Assembly (NCBI RefSeq): GCF_963678635.1
Contig: NC_087065.1
Coordinates: 60,724,754-60,788,753 of the forward strand
Length of the DNA stretch: 64,000 nt
From: Symsagittifera roscoffensis
Taxonomy: Eukaryota > Xenacoelomorpha > Acoela > Convolutidae
Direction of reading: 5' to 3'
Shown: one piece after another, positions 11,656 through 25,234 of the stretch
How positions within the stretch are numbered: the first letter of the stretch is position 1
How the letters are laid out: every line of letters begins with the position of its first letter
Program-made: the position numbers and the translations under genes
Notes under the pieces: generated by a model
What the model saw: the letters and a program-made list of their open reading frames with translations, nothing else
Database searches by the model: none
What the model was told of the DNA's origin: nothing

Positions 11656-12086
11656 CAGACTGCACCTTGAACTTGAATTTACAATAAAGAGAGTAGAACA
11701 CATTTAACGTGCGAATTCTGTGAACTAGTACCCGGTTGCAACAATCTATTTGAATATTTAATTCAATTTATATTTCCATTTCTAGCCAAAAACATTCGTT
11801 GTCCATTAAGAAATTTACAAATAAGCAATAAAAATTACAGTAAAAACGAAAATCTATGAGACGGTTTTCATGAAAGCACATTGATGACAAGCAAAAAGCA
11901 ATAGCTCTTCCGCATAGCCCCTACATGAAACACTGAACCTGCGTTTTAACTTAGACTGATATCAACATTGTTCAGACGAGCAAAGTATAGAACGATTCTC
12001 AAACCAACTATAGGCTGCTTAATTGAAACAGTAAAACCTAACAAACGATGGGAAAAAATTAAAACATCGCCAATCGACGATTGAAA

Positions 12087-12498
12087 AAGAGTAATGAACG
12101 CAAGAAAACATTATAAAAAAACACAGACTTTCTTGAAAAAACCCAACTTCCGAATTTCAAAGAAAAAAATAGATGCCCTTTAGGCTCTTTCAATTTCTAG
12201 AACAATTTATGACCATAACATGAGAAAACTGGATCAATGGGTAAAGTTTTTATTCCACTGGGAAATCTTAAAAATAAATTCCACTTTCGAAACTAGAAAT
12301 CGTTCACATTTTTTTGCGCCATTTCCCCGTTCGTATTTGGAGAGTGCTATTTACGTCACTTTCAGCAAATGAATTTCAATTAAACTCAAAAAGTGCATTA
12401 TACCTTAATGCATCAATATTTTAAGACTTTTTCCTGAAAAAAAAACAAAAAAAATCACCTAGACCAATTTAAGAGTCTTCACTACGTTCATTACTCTT
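12087..12498. mobile_element. 412-bp MITE with 14-bp terminal inverted repeats
   Basis: It starts AAGAGTAATGAACG and ends with the exact reverse complement, CGTTCATTACTCTT. It has no ORF. Related copies follow at about 12650-13090 and 13140-13590, and lie at 17960-18440 and 40324-40774. Shared internal text includes GATCAATGGGTAAA-, GCGCCATTTCC- and GAATTTCAATT-like segments. I see no certain target-site duplication. Confidence 0.7.
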
Positions 12499-12649
12499 AA
12501 GAAAAAAATCTGAGCTGCCTAAAATGAGGTTTTTACCAGCTTCTCAATAGCAAAACCTAAATCCACGTCAATATCTGATACCAGAGCAATCATATTGAAA
12601 AAATCTGGCAAGCATAGGCAACATTACACTCCTATGGCATTTTTCAATA

Positions 12650-13590
12650 TACAGTTGGAAAATGGTCAACAACGCAAGGACAGAAAAAATGACTTTTTTT
12701 ACTGAAACAAAAAATGCTAAACAAAAAAAATCAAAGCAAAAACATCAGCCCTTAGAGCTGTTTTCAATAGAACTTTATGATAAAATTAACCTGACTTGAG
12801 AAAACTGGATCAATAGGTATTTTTTTTTATTCCGCATCTGAAATCTGAAAAATAGAATTATTTTCCTAAGTTGAAGTAGATTACGTTTTTCGTGGCCTTT
12901 TACACTTCTTATACTTGACATCGGAGTTTGACTTCAATTTTAAAAAATGAGCTAAATTTTAAAATAATTTATGGGCCAAACCGCAAAAAAGATATTCAAA
13001 TTGAGCGTGAACAAAATTTAAGTACGTTCAAAAACATTTTGAAAAGTGTCCTCACAGCTGATAAAACACAGACCTATCTAGTGCAGCACTCACACAGACC
13101 TATCTAGAGCACAACTTCGATTTAGATTCAATTTAATTAATCATAGCCAACAGAAAGTTAGAAAATTGCCAATCAACAAAAAACTGAAAAAACTAATTTT
13201 GTCGGAAAAATTTTCGAATTTTGAAATTTGTTGAAAAAAATACAAAAAGTCAGAGCTTTCGAAAACTTTTTTATGATGAGTAGTTTTTCATTAAATTAAC
13301 ACAATTACAGAAGACTGGATCAATAGGTAAATTTTCAATTCGAACATTCAGAAAATTTAAAAAAAAAGTCCACTTTCAAAACAAAGTCATGCACGTTGCT
13401 TCGCGCCATTGTTACTTTCACGAATGCAGAGCGTATTTTGCCTTCATTCTGGCATATGACTTGAATTGAGTTTGAAAAACATCAAACCGCGATCACATTT
13501 GAGCGTGATCAAATTTCAAGACGTTTTCTGAAAGAAAAACGAAAAAAACAAAACAAAAAAACAACCCGAATGTGTTTTCACTTCATGCAT
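12650..13590. repeat. two diverged relatives of the 412-bp MITE in tandem
   Basis: Two successive segments (about 12650-13090 and 13140-13590) repeat the body of the MITE at 12087-12498 in the same order, with heavy divergence and damaged ends. The interval up to the TRIM-NHL start at 13865 shows no recognisable promoter element. Confidence 0.55.
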
Positions 13591-13864
13591 CAATATTTGA
13601 TTAGAATGCACTTATATGGAAAAGAAAGAAATACAATATGGGGAGCTATTATATCAAATAATAGCCGATATATAATTCAGTTAGGAAAACAAAATTTGTG
13701 CAAAAATTAGTTATTTTTTACGCCATCGCCAAAGATTATGCGGTCAAACCTGCCCTCAAGTGTCACGAATAACTTTTCGGTATTTTAGTCGCATTTCGAG
13801 ACAAGAAAAACACACTAACGAAAAGTCGACCACAAAAACCTGACTAAGTATTTGTGTTGTTGGG

Positions 13865-15147
13865 ATGGGGGACGTGGACATCAGCTGCCGGTCGCCGACC
13901 GAGTGTCCTCTGTGCTACGAGAGCTACAGTCAGGAGGGGGAGTACCAGCCACGCATGATCATACCATGTGGCCACACAGTGTGCTACACGTGTATAAACA
14001 GACTAGCCCAACAGCCGGTCATGATGTGTCCCATATGTCGCAAAAAATGTCCATCCAGGTAGGAAAGCACAACGATAACCTTTTTACTTTTAAAACATCA
14101 CTTTATTTCATACAGAAATTTGTATAATCATCACCACAGTCCAGGTTAATTCTGTTCCAAAGCGGTTACTGTGATAGGAGAGTAGTTCAGTTCTGGCGAA
14201 TATTGCACATAGCTATGTTTGGCATTATAACATTGAGGTCAAAATTTTGACTTAGCAGTTCACAGCAACCGGATGTCTGACTCAGCAGTCGAGGGACTGA
14301 AATCGAAATTCATTCACCCGCACTGCGAGAACTTGTCGCTTTCTCTCATTGTGGCAATTTTCTTCGTTCCATTCCCAAACTAAGACATCAAATCAACATA
14401 AAGAAAATATGAGCTGCATAGAATAATCATCTTAACTCCGTTTTCTTCAATATGTCCTGTTTAGACTGATTAACGAGGGTGGTTTCCCAATCAACTACTT
14501 GGCCATAACTCTGTTGGAGAGTCAGAAGAAGGACCGAGTGAGTACTCTGCAGGCCAATGGAGGAGGAGGGGATTCCAATGCTAGCAGGTGCAGCAGCAAC
14601 TCAGACGTTACATGCAAGTCTCCCAAACTGGGAAGGTGGGAACGAGCATAATACATTAAACTGACGCATAAACACGTGTCTACTATCTTTTAAATTAATA
14701 AATCGAAGCGTTTATTGACACATATGCATGAAAAAAACAACCGGTTAAGGAGTCAACATTTTTTCCACAAAACTGAATATCCGACAATCTGGAAACATTC
14801 CGCTGCTTAAATCACATGAAAAACAATCAAACAACTAAAAAAATTAATTGATAAAATTATTTTTTTAAAATTTTTAAACACTTCGCACCACTTGCTATAC
14901 AAAAATGAATGACTACGATTAAAAGCAAACTAAAAAACAAAGTGCAAAAATAACAAGATATTACTGCATTTAATTTGCCCCTTATTTCGAGACAAAATCA
15001 ATGATTCTAATAAGGTGTTGAGAGTAGTAATATCACTGTTTGTTTTCTTAATCATACAAAAGCTTGGGTATATATGGTTGCTGATATTGTACCTACATCG
15101 ATCTCTGCCTAGAACTTCTGATTAAATTGGAGAGAACGATTATGTTT

Positions 15148-15180
<33 letters not shown>

Positions 15181-15476
15181 TTAGGGGAAGTTTAATTATA
15201 TCGATTTGTTTGTTGGGTCGTCTCGTCAAATCTATCACTGCAGTTGCCCCACGGATATCTAGGGTATCTAGCTATTAAGATATTACTACAGTTAATTTGC
15301 GCCTTATTTCCTTACTTTGAGACAAAATCAATGGTTTTAATAAGGTGTTGTGAGTAGTAATATCACTGTTTGTTTTCATAATCATACAAAAACTTGGACT
15401 ATATGGTTGCTGTTATTGTGCCTAAATCGATCTCTGCCTAGAACTTCTGATTAAATTGGAGAGAACGATTATGTTT

Positions 15477-15509
<33 letters not shown>

Positions 15510-18500
15510 TTAGGGGAAGTTTAATTATATCGATTTGTTTGTTGGGTCGTCTCGTCAAATCTATCACTGCAGTTGCCCCACGGATATCTAGGGTATCTAG
15601 CTATTAAGATATTACTACAGTTAATTTGCGCCTTATTTCCTTACTTTGAGACAAAATCAATGGTTTTAATAAGGTGTTGTGAGTAGTAATATCACTGTTT
15701 GTTTTCATAATCATACAAAAACTTGGACTATATGGTTGCTGTTATTGTGCCTAAATCGAACTCTGTCTAGAATTTCTGATTAAATTGGAGAGAAAGATTA
15801 TGTTTGAGAGATAGAGAGAGAGAGAGTTAGGGGAAATTTATTTATGTCGGTTTTTTTTTGTTGGGTCGTCTCGTCAAATCTATCACTCAGTTCCCCACGG
15901 ATATCTAGGGCATCTAGCTGCAAAATCGACGCAAAGGGGAAACCACGTGGCGGTCCAGTGATAGCGTCTTTCTGCGTTAACTCCTACTCTGTGCAAAGCA
16001 CGCTCAAGAATGAGGTTTGTATGTGATCAAAATATGTCCGATCTAGGCAGAGTTTTTCGGCGTGCGGAAAACTGAGTGAAACTCAATGCCCGGTTTGAGT
16101 GGGCAGTTTGTAGTCAGTGGGGAGAACCGAGAAAAACTCCCGTTATGTGAGGCTACGTGAAAAGTTGCAGATGTTTGACAGCTTCTTCGGGATTCTCCCA
16201 CAAGCTCTTGATGGTAAAGGAGGAAGGGTGAAACCAGCAGATGACTAGATGATCGGCGGTGTGTGGTCTTACTTAACAACATTTAGATACGAAACTTGGC
16301 CAAATGTCGGGTGCTCGGGCGAAGTTGTGAGAGTGTACATCTGGTTTTCCGGTCAAGTTTACTTTCGCTGACTCATATTAGTGTATTCTGCCAAGTAGCT
16401 CCGATTATTCATTAAGAAACAATTGAATTTTTGTTTTGAGAAGTTGTTGAACTTCACAGACATAATCATGCGTAGAGACGCTCTCCTAGTTTTTGGTAAG
16501 CAGGTGTTCAAGGTCGTTCTTGAACTTATGTACGAGGGTGGGCCTGCCTGATGTTCCCATTGAACCCTCGGTGGTTCTACGATCTTGGTAGCAGCCAAGA
16601 CGGAACAACTTTGAGAGCACTTCACTGAGTTCGGACCGGAAGGATTTTCGTTTCGTGTTGTAGATGTGCGATGTCATTCTTAAGCACCCTGTTGTTTTAC
16701 TAAGAGCACTGTTCTTCTTCTTCACACAAGTCGCTGTCAGATTATGTAACTTAGTGCAGTGGTCCAAATGATAGCTGCATAGTTCAAGGCACGCCGCCTA
16801 ACAGCCTTATACATTACATTGAAGGTTTATTTGGGGCAACCCCAAATTAAAACTGCAAAATATTTGATAGCATTGTTTCTTTTTTGGAGTTTGTCGCCTG
16901 TCTTATTACAATGCTCATGAAAAATAGAAGCACATAGTTTGGTATTATTGAACATAACAGTTGATTCAAAGAAGACTCATTAGTCCATGTTAAAATGATA
17001 GACGTTGCTGATTTGTGTTTTGATAGAAAGATTTCTGATTTTAAGCCAGTTGTTGGGGCTGTCCAGATATGGATTCATCACTTCAGTTTAATTATTGCTA
17101 TTCAGGTATTGTGAGGGTTATATCGTCTGCATGTTTAGTCATTTTAATGTAAGCGTTGGTGGGTTTGAACAATTTTGACAAATAGAGGTTAAATAAGACT
17201 GGGTAGAGCTCAGCACCTTGTTTCATCTTACTGCAATTTGATTTGTTATCTTCCACAAAGGTGTGCCTTCCACGAAGGTAGGCAGCAATCCACTTTTTGG
17301 CGTTAATAGTTAGGTTTGAATTCACGATATCGTTGAGTAGTTGATGGTGACCAACAGTATCAAAGGCTGCAGTCAAGTCGAGCTTTTACGTGCAATGACA
17401 TGCAAAATCTTGACGATCTTTCTTTTTTATGAAGCCCTGCTGATGTTCTTGAATTTTGTTGTTAAATTAAACTCTGGTAGTAATAAACGTTCTACGAGTT
17501 TTACTTGAGAGAACAATGTAATTGGTCAGTGGCTTTTGGTCTTTCGGGTTTCTTTCCGGGTTTAGCTAGGGGTATGACTCTTCCCATTTTCCAGATATTG
17601 CGCATTACTCAGTGAAATGCGTATTAGCTTGCTTAGGTATTTAATGACTTGTTTACCAATAAAATAAAAATGGATTGTGGCAATGTTATTAGGTCCAAGC
17701 ACTTTGCTATTTTGTCCACTCGTTCACCAGAAGTTTTATAACAAACTATTACCTACACAGAAAACCCACCACATACATACACACAAGAGAGAGACAGAGA
17801 GAAAGAATTAATGCATTGATGGATTTTCATCTATCTTGATTATAGATTGGGTAGACTTGCAGCAGAGCAGCTTATCCGTACACCTGTCGTATTACTTGGG
17901 CAATTTAATCGAGAGAATATAAGTTAGTAGTTATAAGATTGGATAATTTTCATCTTCGGCAATTAAAGCTTTCTATTTCAAATGTTTGCGAAGCGGTTTT
18001 CAGCATGGTTTATGATACGGAATCAAAATAGCCAACTGACAGTTGGAAACGTGTCTATGAACGCAAGGAAATCGAAAAAAGTGACTGATTTGTTTCCTGA
18101 CAAAACTTCCAGTTTCGAGTTTCAGAAAAAAGAACAGCTTTTGATTCACATTGACTTGTTTGACAAAATTAACGCAATTTACACAGTTGCATCAATAAGT
18201 GAAACTTTTATTCCGCTCGGAAAGCTAAAAATGAAAACCCAGTATGAAACGATGGTCATTGATGTTTTTCGTATTAATCCTCTTCCGTAATTGCAGGGCG
18301 TAACTCGCCTTCCTTCCAGCAAATGATTTTCATTTCAATTTGAACAATTTTGATTCAGCAAAAAATCAAATTAGGCGTGGATCAATGATCACAACTTTTA
18401 AATTTTAAGAATTTTTCTGAAAAAAAATCAGTCTTCAATACGTTCACCGACACTTAGCAATTAGAGAATAGACAAACGAAAACTTCCACCGAAATAAATT

Positions 18501-21500
18501 TATAAGCTAGCCATTAAAAGTGATAAAAACTATGTGACAATAAAATTAAAAGCGTTAAATTTACCTCAAAACCATTTACATTTACCGATAAAAACGCCTG
18601 GAAAAGCTTAAAAGGGTTAAAAGAGAAAAAAACATCAAAATGAGTTTTGAAAAAAAAGGCCCTCCACGGAATTGAAACAGACCTCAATTATCCAAAACGC
18701 CAGTGCTACATAAGTGGGCTGCTCACGCTTAGAGAACGGAAAACTAGCCCGTGATAAAGCGATAATACATGCTATGAAACTGCCATTACCAAGCAGCGGA
18801 GGTGCCACCGAAATAAATTAATTTTATGCAACTTGGCTAGGAATAAAACGAACTCGTAGCATAACACAATACTCCCGGAATTTGAGCAGACACCTGTTGA
18901 ACCCAAAAATTGGATATGTTAAGCCTTTGATAAAAACAATCATTCTTTCACATCAAAAAATGAAATGTCAGAAACAAAAATTAGAAATCAAGTTTCAGAA
19001 AAAAGTGAAACGAGTGCTTTTCTAGACAATTTTTTTTACTGGAAAAAGTCTAGCACCCTACTTACTAGCACTTGCTTATCGAATTTTTGTAGAGCTAAGA
19101 GTTTGAACAAGGACAACTCGAAGGGAGGCAACGTGTGCAGTGAGTGCAAGAAGACGACTGACAGACTGAGCTACTGCTTCCATTGCGCCAGTGCAGTGTG
19201 TGAGGACTGCCGCTCTCAACACACAGAGGGCGTGGTCAAGGACTTGGAGAAACAGAACAACACACTCCAAGGTAAACCACCAATCGAGCTCTATTAATTC
19301 AGTTTTCACGGAAAATATAAACTAATATTTATAGGGCTAATAAAGAAGCCACGGCTATGTGCCTACAATGTAATTTAATGCGTAATGCCTGGTGACAAAG
19401 TGACCACCACGTTATTCGGAAACACCTCAATACCAAACTTTCCTTAACCGCCTTATTTTAGATAGGGCAATCAGCCTTTGATAATCCTCGATCCTCTGCG
19501 ATTCACTGAAATAAAAAAAAAACGTTCTCAATTGCATTGTAGAACAGAAGCGTCTGATGGTGAAGAAGATAGAGGCTGTACAGCGGATGATCTCCACTCT
19601 GGACGACAACTGTGCCGAAACTGAAAACGACATAGACGACAACTTCACTATCATACAACACGAGGTAAACTTGGATAATTTATTCATACGGAGATTACTG
19701 AACCGTCAGATCAGTACGAAGTCTATAGCCGATATATAGACCCCTACTACATGCAATTCTTTGCGTGATACTACAGATTTGTACAATTTAAGTTGCAAAA
19801 TGACACGTGACACCACCAAATACTGAATACGATTGAGAGGCTCAAATCTGACAAAAAAAAAACAGGTTATATTTAAATCAATTAACCTTCAAGTGTCTCT
19901 CGATCAGGTTTCGGAGGCGAAGTCTCGACTGGTTGACAGTCTGAACCAGAAGTTCTCTAAGGAGAAGCAGCGCCTGCAGAACCACTGCGAGACTCTCACT
20001 GACGCACTGGAGAAGGCGGGATCCTGCGAACTACCAGAGATCATGGACAAAAACATCAAAGACATCACAGGTACGTCAACATTGAACATTTGCCATACTG
20101 GCTGCAAACAACTATACAACCTGATATAGAAGCGAAGTAAAACAGACAATACGGCACTCAAAATTCAAGCATCTAATATCATTAGCTCTAGCTGGTCTTA
20201 CGTCACTTCAATTCTGTGTTCAAAAAAAAAACATTTTTGATTGTTTCTGCAGGCAACGAGATCGCACTTTTATGCGAGCAAGCGATGGACCTGTTGGTGA
20301 GCTCTCGAAACCTTCGCTTCGCCACGAAGAGCGTCAAGATGCGCCACTGCTCCTTCAACTTCGCCCACGGGGAGAAACTTGCCACTATCAGAACTGCTCT
20401 ACAGAAATTCGGATCTATCAAAGTGCAAACAAGGCTAGTATCCTTTGATGTCAACACAAACTGAAATCAATTTAAGCACAAAGAACCAACAAAAATCAGT
20501 ACAATTAAAGATTCTATAAGATTCATATATGACAAATATAGTTTTTTTAAAATTCACAATTGAGACTCAAGCCCATTTGCAGACAGCCGAAGCCGGAACA
20601 ATGGGACCCTGAAGACGACGAGATCTCGGACGGTGGCGATGGAGTTGGGGCTGGGAGTAGAGTGGACTCTTTGAGTGGTATCCTGTCCAACAGTGCCTCT
20701 CTAGAGGACGGACTCAGTGAAGGGGAGGAGGATGACAGCATAGTCAATGGCAGACGCAACGCTAAAGGTGGCTCTAACAGACGCAGAGGAACCACAACAA
20801 CTACTGACAGAGGTCAACAGTTAACTTAACTTCATTGCCGGCCAAAAATATATCACCTAAATTGGCTCTCATGTATTCTTTGCGATGTTTTCTCCTAATT
20901 TATTAGAAGCAACGGAAAAAAAAGGAAAAATCACAGTCCAAGATGTCTTTTACACATAATCCCGTCCCTTTCAGACACAACACGGGTAAAAATTGAAGGG
21001 TGTAGAAAAAGTTAATGCAAGTCAAAACAGAAAAATTTGCCCGTAAATTGATCGGTACCAAACATGGGGTAAAAAACTTCTCTATGCATCAGGTGATTCG
21101 GACGACTCTGTATCGGATAAAGACGACGCTGCATTGGGTCGACCACTGGATCGCTACGCCCAGAGATCCGCCTCTGTTTTCCTACCTGCCACTTCTCCGG
21201 GGAGAGCCAAAAGCTACATCGGCAGCAGTTCCTCGTACGGAGCAGGAAGTGGGGGAGGGGGCTCGAGTGCCTCCAAGTCGTCAGGAGGAGGAGTGAAAAG
21301 CAAAGTGAGAAACAAGTTGGTCAAACAACAGAGTGGAAATGATAAGATCTTGAGGGCTTCATCTCTAGGTCGACTGGACACTTTCAGTGATGATGGAATG
21401 AGGTAAGAAATCATCTTTTCCCATTAGGTTGACATAGGTTATGCACTCATCAAAAATAGTGAGAGATAAATCGAGAGTAAAATCAGCCATGTCTCTATGC

Positions 21501-24500
21501 ACATCCACCATTGAGCTCAATTAAAAACCCAGAGGCTTCTAAAAGAGGCTTGGCTGCTATCTCAAAAATATTGGCTGTTGTATGTGTAAGGCATTTCGGC
21601 TCAGATTGATTCTTACAGGTTTACACAGAGGCGAAGCTCTGTGTAAACCAGCGAAAAACTTGCGAGAATACGATCAAAAAGCTGCTTTAACAAATGACGT
21701 ATAGCTTTTTTCAGTTCATTTGATGAATTTAAAATACATGCACTGTATGAGCTTATTACTATTCGAATGTCAAAGCACATGCTATCAATAAGCTGTAAAG
21801 ATGCCACAAAAGTGGCATAAATATTTGCGAATTAGTTAGAAAAAAAAGTTCGTACAAATACACTTAATAATCATAATAAATTGTTTCCAAAAAAAGTCAT
21901 AGCAAGAACGAAATTACAAATTTAGAAATCTTATACAAAAAAGTCACTTGAGAGAGTGAGCGCCATAAGACTAGGCTAAGCCTGTTTTCAGGCATCTCAG
22001 AGCAAGAATTGGAAACAGTTTATTGATACTCTTGTAGATAGCGGAAGGAAAATCTTAAAATGAGAGCCTAACGTGCTCACAAAAACTAAAAGGGGATAAG
22101 TCTTACCGTTTGGTAGGAATAGAGATAAGCGGTTTATCAGAACCAAAAAAATTAGGAAAAAAACGTTGTCGAAAAACAATGAAGGAGGCAAATTCAGATT
22201 AATTATAGTTGAACTACAAAACAGCTTATTTATCAGGTCACTATAAGTTTGAATATAGCCATCTAAAAATTGATGGTTGAAACTGTTTAGTTCCCGGTTA
22301 TAAAATTTTTTATCATTCCTGTAAAATAAAGAAACCAAAAATCAAACTTTCGAAGAGAACACGAGTTGAAATTTCATACTGTTGTCTTATGTCTTTGGTT
22401 GATTCAAATTTCTTTTTGTGACATATGGTTTTTAAAAGACGCTTCAGCACCATTTTTAGGTGTTCTAAATTTGGTTTTATCAGTTGATGTGTAAACGAGG
22501 ACTCATTATTGCAAAATTGGCTGAACAAAAGTTTTGTATGCCAAAGGAAGCTGTTTTTTGATAAGAACTTTTCTCAGTCTATAAAAGAGGCCACAATACT
22601 GGCTTACTACTTTTTCTGAGAAAATTATGTAGTTTTCGAACGTTAATTTCTCATCTATAACTAATCCAAGATAATTGAAACTTTTGAGTTTTTCTATTAT
22701 TTGGCTATTTATTGTTGTACCTGTAGAGAGTTTAGCAGCTGATTTTTGCCAAAAACCATAGTTTTAGTTTTTTGTGAGCTAAGTGTTAGTTAATTGCTTG
22801 CTGTCCAAAAATTGATTTCCTTTAAAACTTCTTGGTGATCTGCTTTTAGACTATTTAATGAAGAAGTTGTTTTTATGACTGTATCCTCAGCATATAGTAA
22901 TATCTTACTACCTTGTTCAGGACTTTTGTTTTTTTTTCTGTATCATTTATATATAGGATGAATAAGAGTGTGCCCAATAATGATCCCTGTGGGACACCAA
23001 AATTAATTCCTTCATTTTTTGATTTTTTTTCTCGAGATATACACAAATTGTTTTGTTTGCTAAATACGATTTCAATAAATTAAAAAATACTCTCTAAGTC
23101 CATGCGAGCCCTCTAAGTCTCGCGTTTTCCCAGCAAAATACCATGGACAACTGTCTCAAAAGCTTTTTTCAGGTCAATGAATATACACTGTGTTAAGATG
23201 GAATGATCATTCCAGTGTAACCTAATTTCCTCAATCAGCGATACAATCAGCATCGCAAGTGTAATTATGTTTGATTTGAGTGGTCGATTTCAGTGATGTC
23301 AGTCGCAAGAACAGTGTCTCAGGGGGTGGTTCTCTGATAGAGCAGCACAACACTCCCCCAGTGCAGAACTATGCCACTTTGAGGGACAAGTACGAGGCAA
23401 TCAGGGGCCCAGTCAGCAGCCTCATTTACAGAGACAGCCCATCAAAAGGTACGCAAAAGTATGAATGATCAAGACCAAAGCTAAATACGCTGCCCAAAAT
23501 GCCACCCAAAACATAAAAAACGGATATTATGACGATAGCTAGTTTTGTGATGCATCTATTTTTGTCTGCTCGTGTTCTGTTGATAGGGTTCTTGATTTCT
23601 TAATAGCAAACCATTATAAATAAAATTGTAATTTCGAAAAAGGTTTCGTCAGCAATTCGACAGCCACTTCATTTTTTGGTATTTCAATTCATATGACGTC
23701 ATTGATTTCAATTCATATGACGCTACTTTCTCGTTTGATTAGGTCACGTGCTAGATGTGGTTGCAAGATACCGGTCTAGTGGGTTTGTGGTTGCCGACAA
23801 CAACGAGTACCAAATACGGGCATTCAACTCCAACTACCACTTGTCAGCTCACTTCTCCTTCCGACTGGGGGAGGAGGACGTGCCCTTCATCTCGGGCATA
23901 GCGGCCACCTCCGACAAGATATTCCTCTTAGTGGACAGCAAGAACAAATACGTGCGCGTGTTCGACAGGAAAGGTAAATTACATTTGTCCAATGTTTCAT
24001 GTACATATTATCATCATCAATATCTGTTTGATGTTAAGTCTTGTCAATCATGTGAGCTATCACAGACAAAGTTAAACAATGCTTGAGACATATATTTTCG
24101 CAGCCACTCTTTCAAGGAATTTAATTTCGGAAGTTATCAATGTATTTGCAGGTTCCTTTATCCGGGAGATAGGCAAGGACCTGTTCCAGAGACCCAAAGA
24201 TGTCTGTACCGATGATGTCGAGATATTCGTCACTGACTCGGGTGCCAGCTGCATACAGGTAAGCTTAGTCGTATGAGTTCGCTGAATGAATGGTCTAATA
24301 TCGCGAACTTAAGCTCTTAACGTTGTCCTGGGGCAAGGTTTCCGGCTCTCAGTCGAAACGCAAGCAGTTCGACGCAACCATGATCACGTTTGTTGCATGT
24401 GAGGGTTAGGCAGCGTAGAAAAGAAACCACAAAATGCATGCTATTCTTAATAAGGGGCACAACAGCAGTTCGCCATTCTAAGCTAAGCAGCTCGTATTTT

Positions 24501-25192
24501 GGCCCTTTTCATGCTGGATAAATTGTCTGAACCAAAATCTAAAATACAGAAAAAAATCACATAGTACACCTGACTTTTACACAAAAAAAAAACACTTCAG
24601 GAAGCTCCAGCACTATCTAATTTTGTCTTGCATGCTACAACAAACTATATAATTTAGTTAAATAACGAAAATTCTCTGATAGTGCCATCATTTTCTGGTA
24701 TGTTCTTTTTGTTTTATTCAAATTGCACACTATATTCAGTAACTTACTATGCTTCACAACAAGTTTTGGATTTGTTTTCAGGTGTTTGACATGCAAGGGA
24801 AGCACCTGCGCACCCTCGGCGGTCCCGGGTCAGCCGACGGGGAGTTCCTGTGGCCTGCCGGGATGAAGATGACAACAGAGGGCAAACTGGTGGTGTGTGA
24901 CTGCAACAACAACCGCATCCAGTACCTGACCAAGGACGGCGAACACATTCAGAACATCAGTTCCATTTATGGAACCTACTCTGCATTACGACCTACATGT
25001 GTAGATCTAGATCGAGAAAACAACGTCGTCGTTCTCTTCAGCGAAAGCAGACGAGTGAAAATTTACAACAAAGACTTGAATGTCATGCATGATTTCAGAG
25101 TGGACGATGAGTTAAATTCAGTGGCCGTTACATCCGACGGACTGATTGCTTTGGTTGATGGTTCGAAGAGTGGAAAGTGCTTCATTTACTAA
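13865..25192 (+). CDS. TRIM-NHL protein (RING, B-box, coiled coil, NHL propeller), 12 exons
   Basis: Exons: 13865-14058, 14465-14635, 19093-19271, 19543-19664, 19908-20070, 20253-20437, 20572-20812, 21093-21402, 23294-23448, 23743-23973, 24152-24258, 24782-25192. All introns are GT-AG and all phases fit; the sum is 2469 nt, giving 822 aa. Residues 14-58 form a C3HC4 RING (C14, C17, C35, H37, C40, C43, C55, C58), the E3 ubiquitin ligase module. Residues 137-165 are a B-box (six Cys and H165). A coiled coil covers about 180-275. A Ser/Gly/Asp-rich linker runs from about 340 to 573. The NHL beta-propeller fills 574-822 and in this family binds RNA or protein partners. I see no filamin domain between coiled coil and NHL, unlike TRIM2/3/71; the layout is closer to TRIM32/thin or NHL-1. 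At the exon 6/7 join a GC-AG alternative (20433 to 20583) is also in phase, so six residues there are uncertain. Orthology needs a tree. Confidence 0.9.
14957..15920. repeat. three tandem ~325-bp repeats with internal (GA)n, in intron 2
   Basis: Copies begin at about 14957, 15278 and 15607 with AGATATTACT, giving periods of 321 and 329 bp. Each carries a GA microsatellite (about 15156-15180, 15484-15510, 15810-15826) of different length. Copies 2 and 3 are nearly identical, so one duplication is recent. The repeats lie inside the large second intron of the TRIM-NHL gene. Confidence 0.85.
16300..17780 (-). pseudogene. decayed non-LTR reverse transcriptase, antisense in TRIM-NHL intron 2
   Basis: Minus-strand fragments in changing frames read as one RT from 17780 down to 16300. 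In order: a finger region with WKMGRVIPLAKPGKKP (near 17590); motif A as TAAFDTVGHHQLL (near 17360); the palm motif with QGAELYPVLFNLYLSKL (near 17200); and the catalytic YADD box as KHADDITL (near 17120). Beyond that comes the post-RT text VRRRALNYAAIIWT (near 16790). Frameshifts and stops interrupt it. It resembles Jockey/CR1-like LINE RTs. No endonuclease half was recognised. Confidence 0.75.
17960..18440. repeat. degenerate relative of the 412-bp MITE, in intron 2
   Basis: The body order matches 12087-12498 (CGCAAG start, a GACAAAATTAACGCA segment, GAAACTTTTATTCCGCT, CATTTCAATTTGAAC). The terminal repeats are eroded. Its 102-codon open frame (17982-18290) has no homologue I know and is most likely chance. 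Confidence 0.45.
21620..21860. repeat. SINE-like repeat with a perfect 11-bp hairpin, in intron 8
   Basis: TTTACACAGAG (21620-21630) and CTCTGTGTAAA (21637-21647) are perfect inverted copies around the loop GCGAAG. About 170 bp later comes the AAATATTTGCGAATTAG tail also seen in the SINE at 11376-11655. This ties the dispersed hairpin repeat to the SINE family. Confidence 0.55.
22020..23200 (-). pseudogene. decayed non-LTR reverse transcriptase, antisense in TRIM-NHL intron 8
   Basis: Minus-strand reading from about 23200 down: motif A as IDLKKAFETVVHGILL; GVPQGSLLGTLLFILYIND near 22990; the catalytic box as LLYAEDTVIKTT near 22900 (YADD changed to YAED); and FNYLGLVIDEKLTFENY near 22660. 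The post-RT region runs on to about 22020. Several frameshifts and stops are present. It is a different RT lineage from the one in intron 2, closer to the classic YADD/GVPQGS LINE type. Confidence 0.75.
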
Positions 25193-25228
25193 CAGTAAAT
25201 TAAAATTATAGGACTCTAATTTGCATTT

Positions 25229-25234
25229 AATAAA
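25229..25234 (+). promoter_or_regulatory. AATAAA poly(A) signal of the TRIM-NHL gene
   Basis: Canonical hexamer 37 nt after the TAA of exon 12, in the expected strand. The 3' UTR would be short. Confidence 0.6.

Noticed and set aside
17982-18290. 102-codon open frame in TRIM-NHL intron 2
   Set aside because: It lies within a decayed MITE relative; no family resemblance and no matching splice phases.
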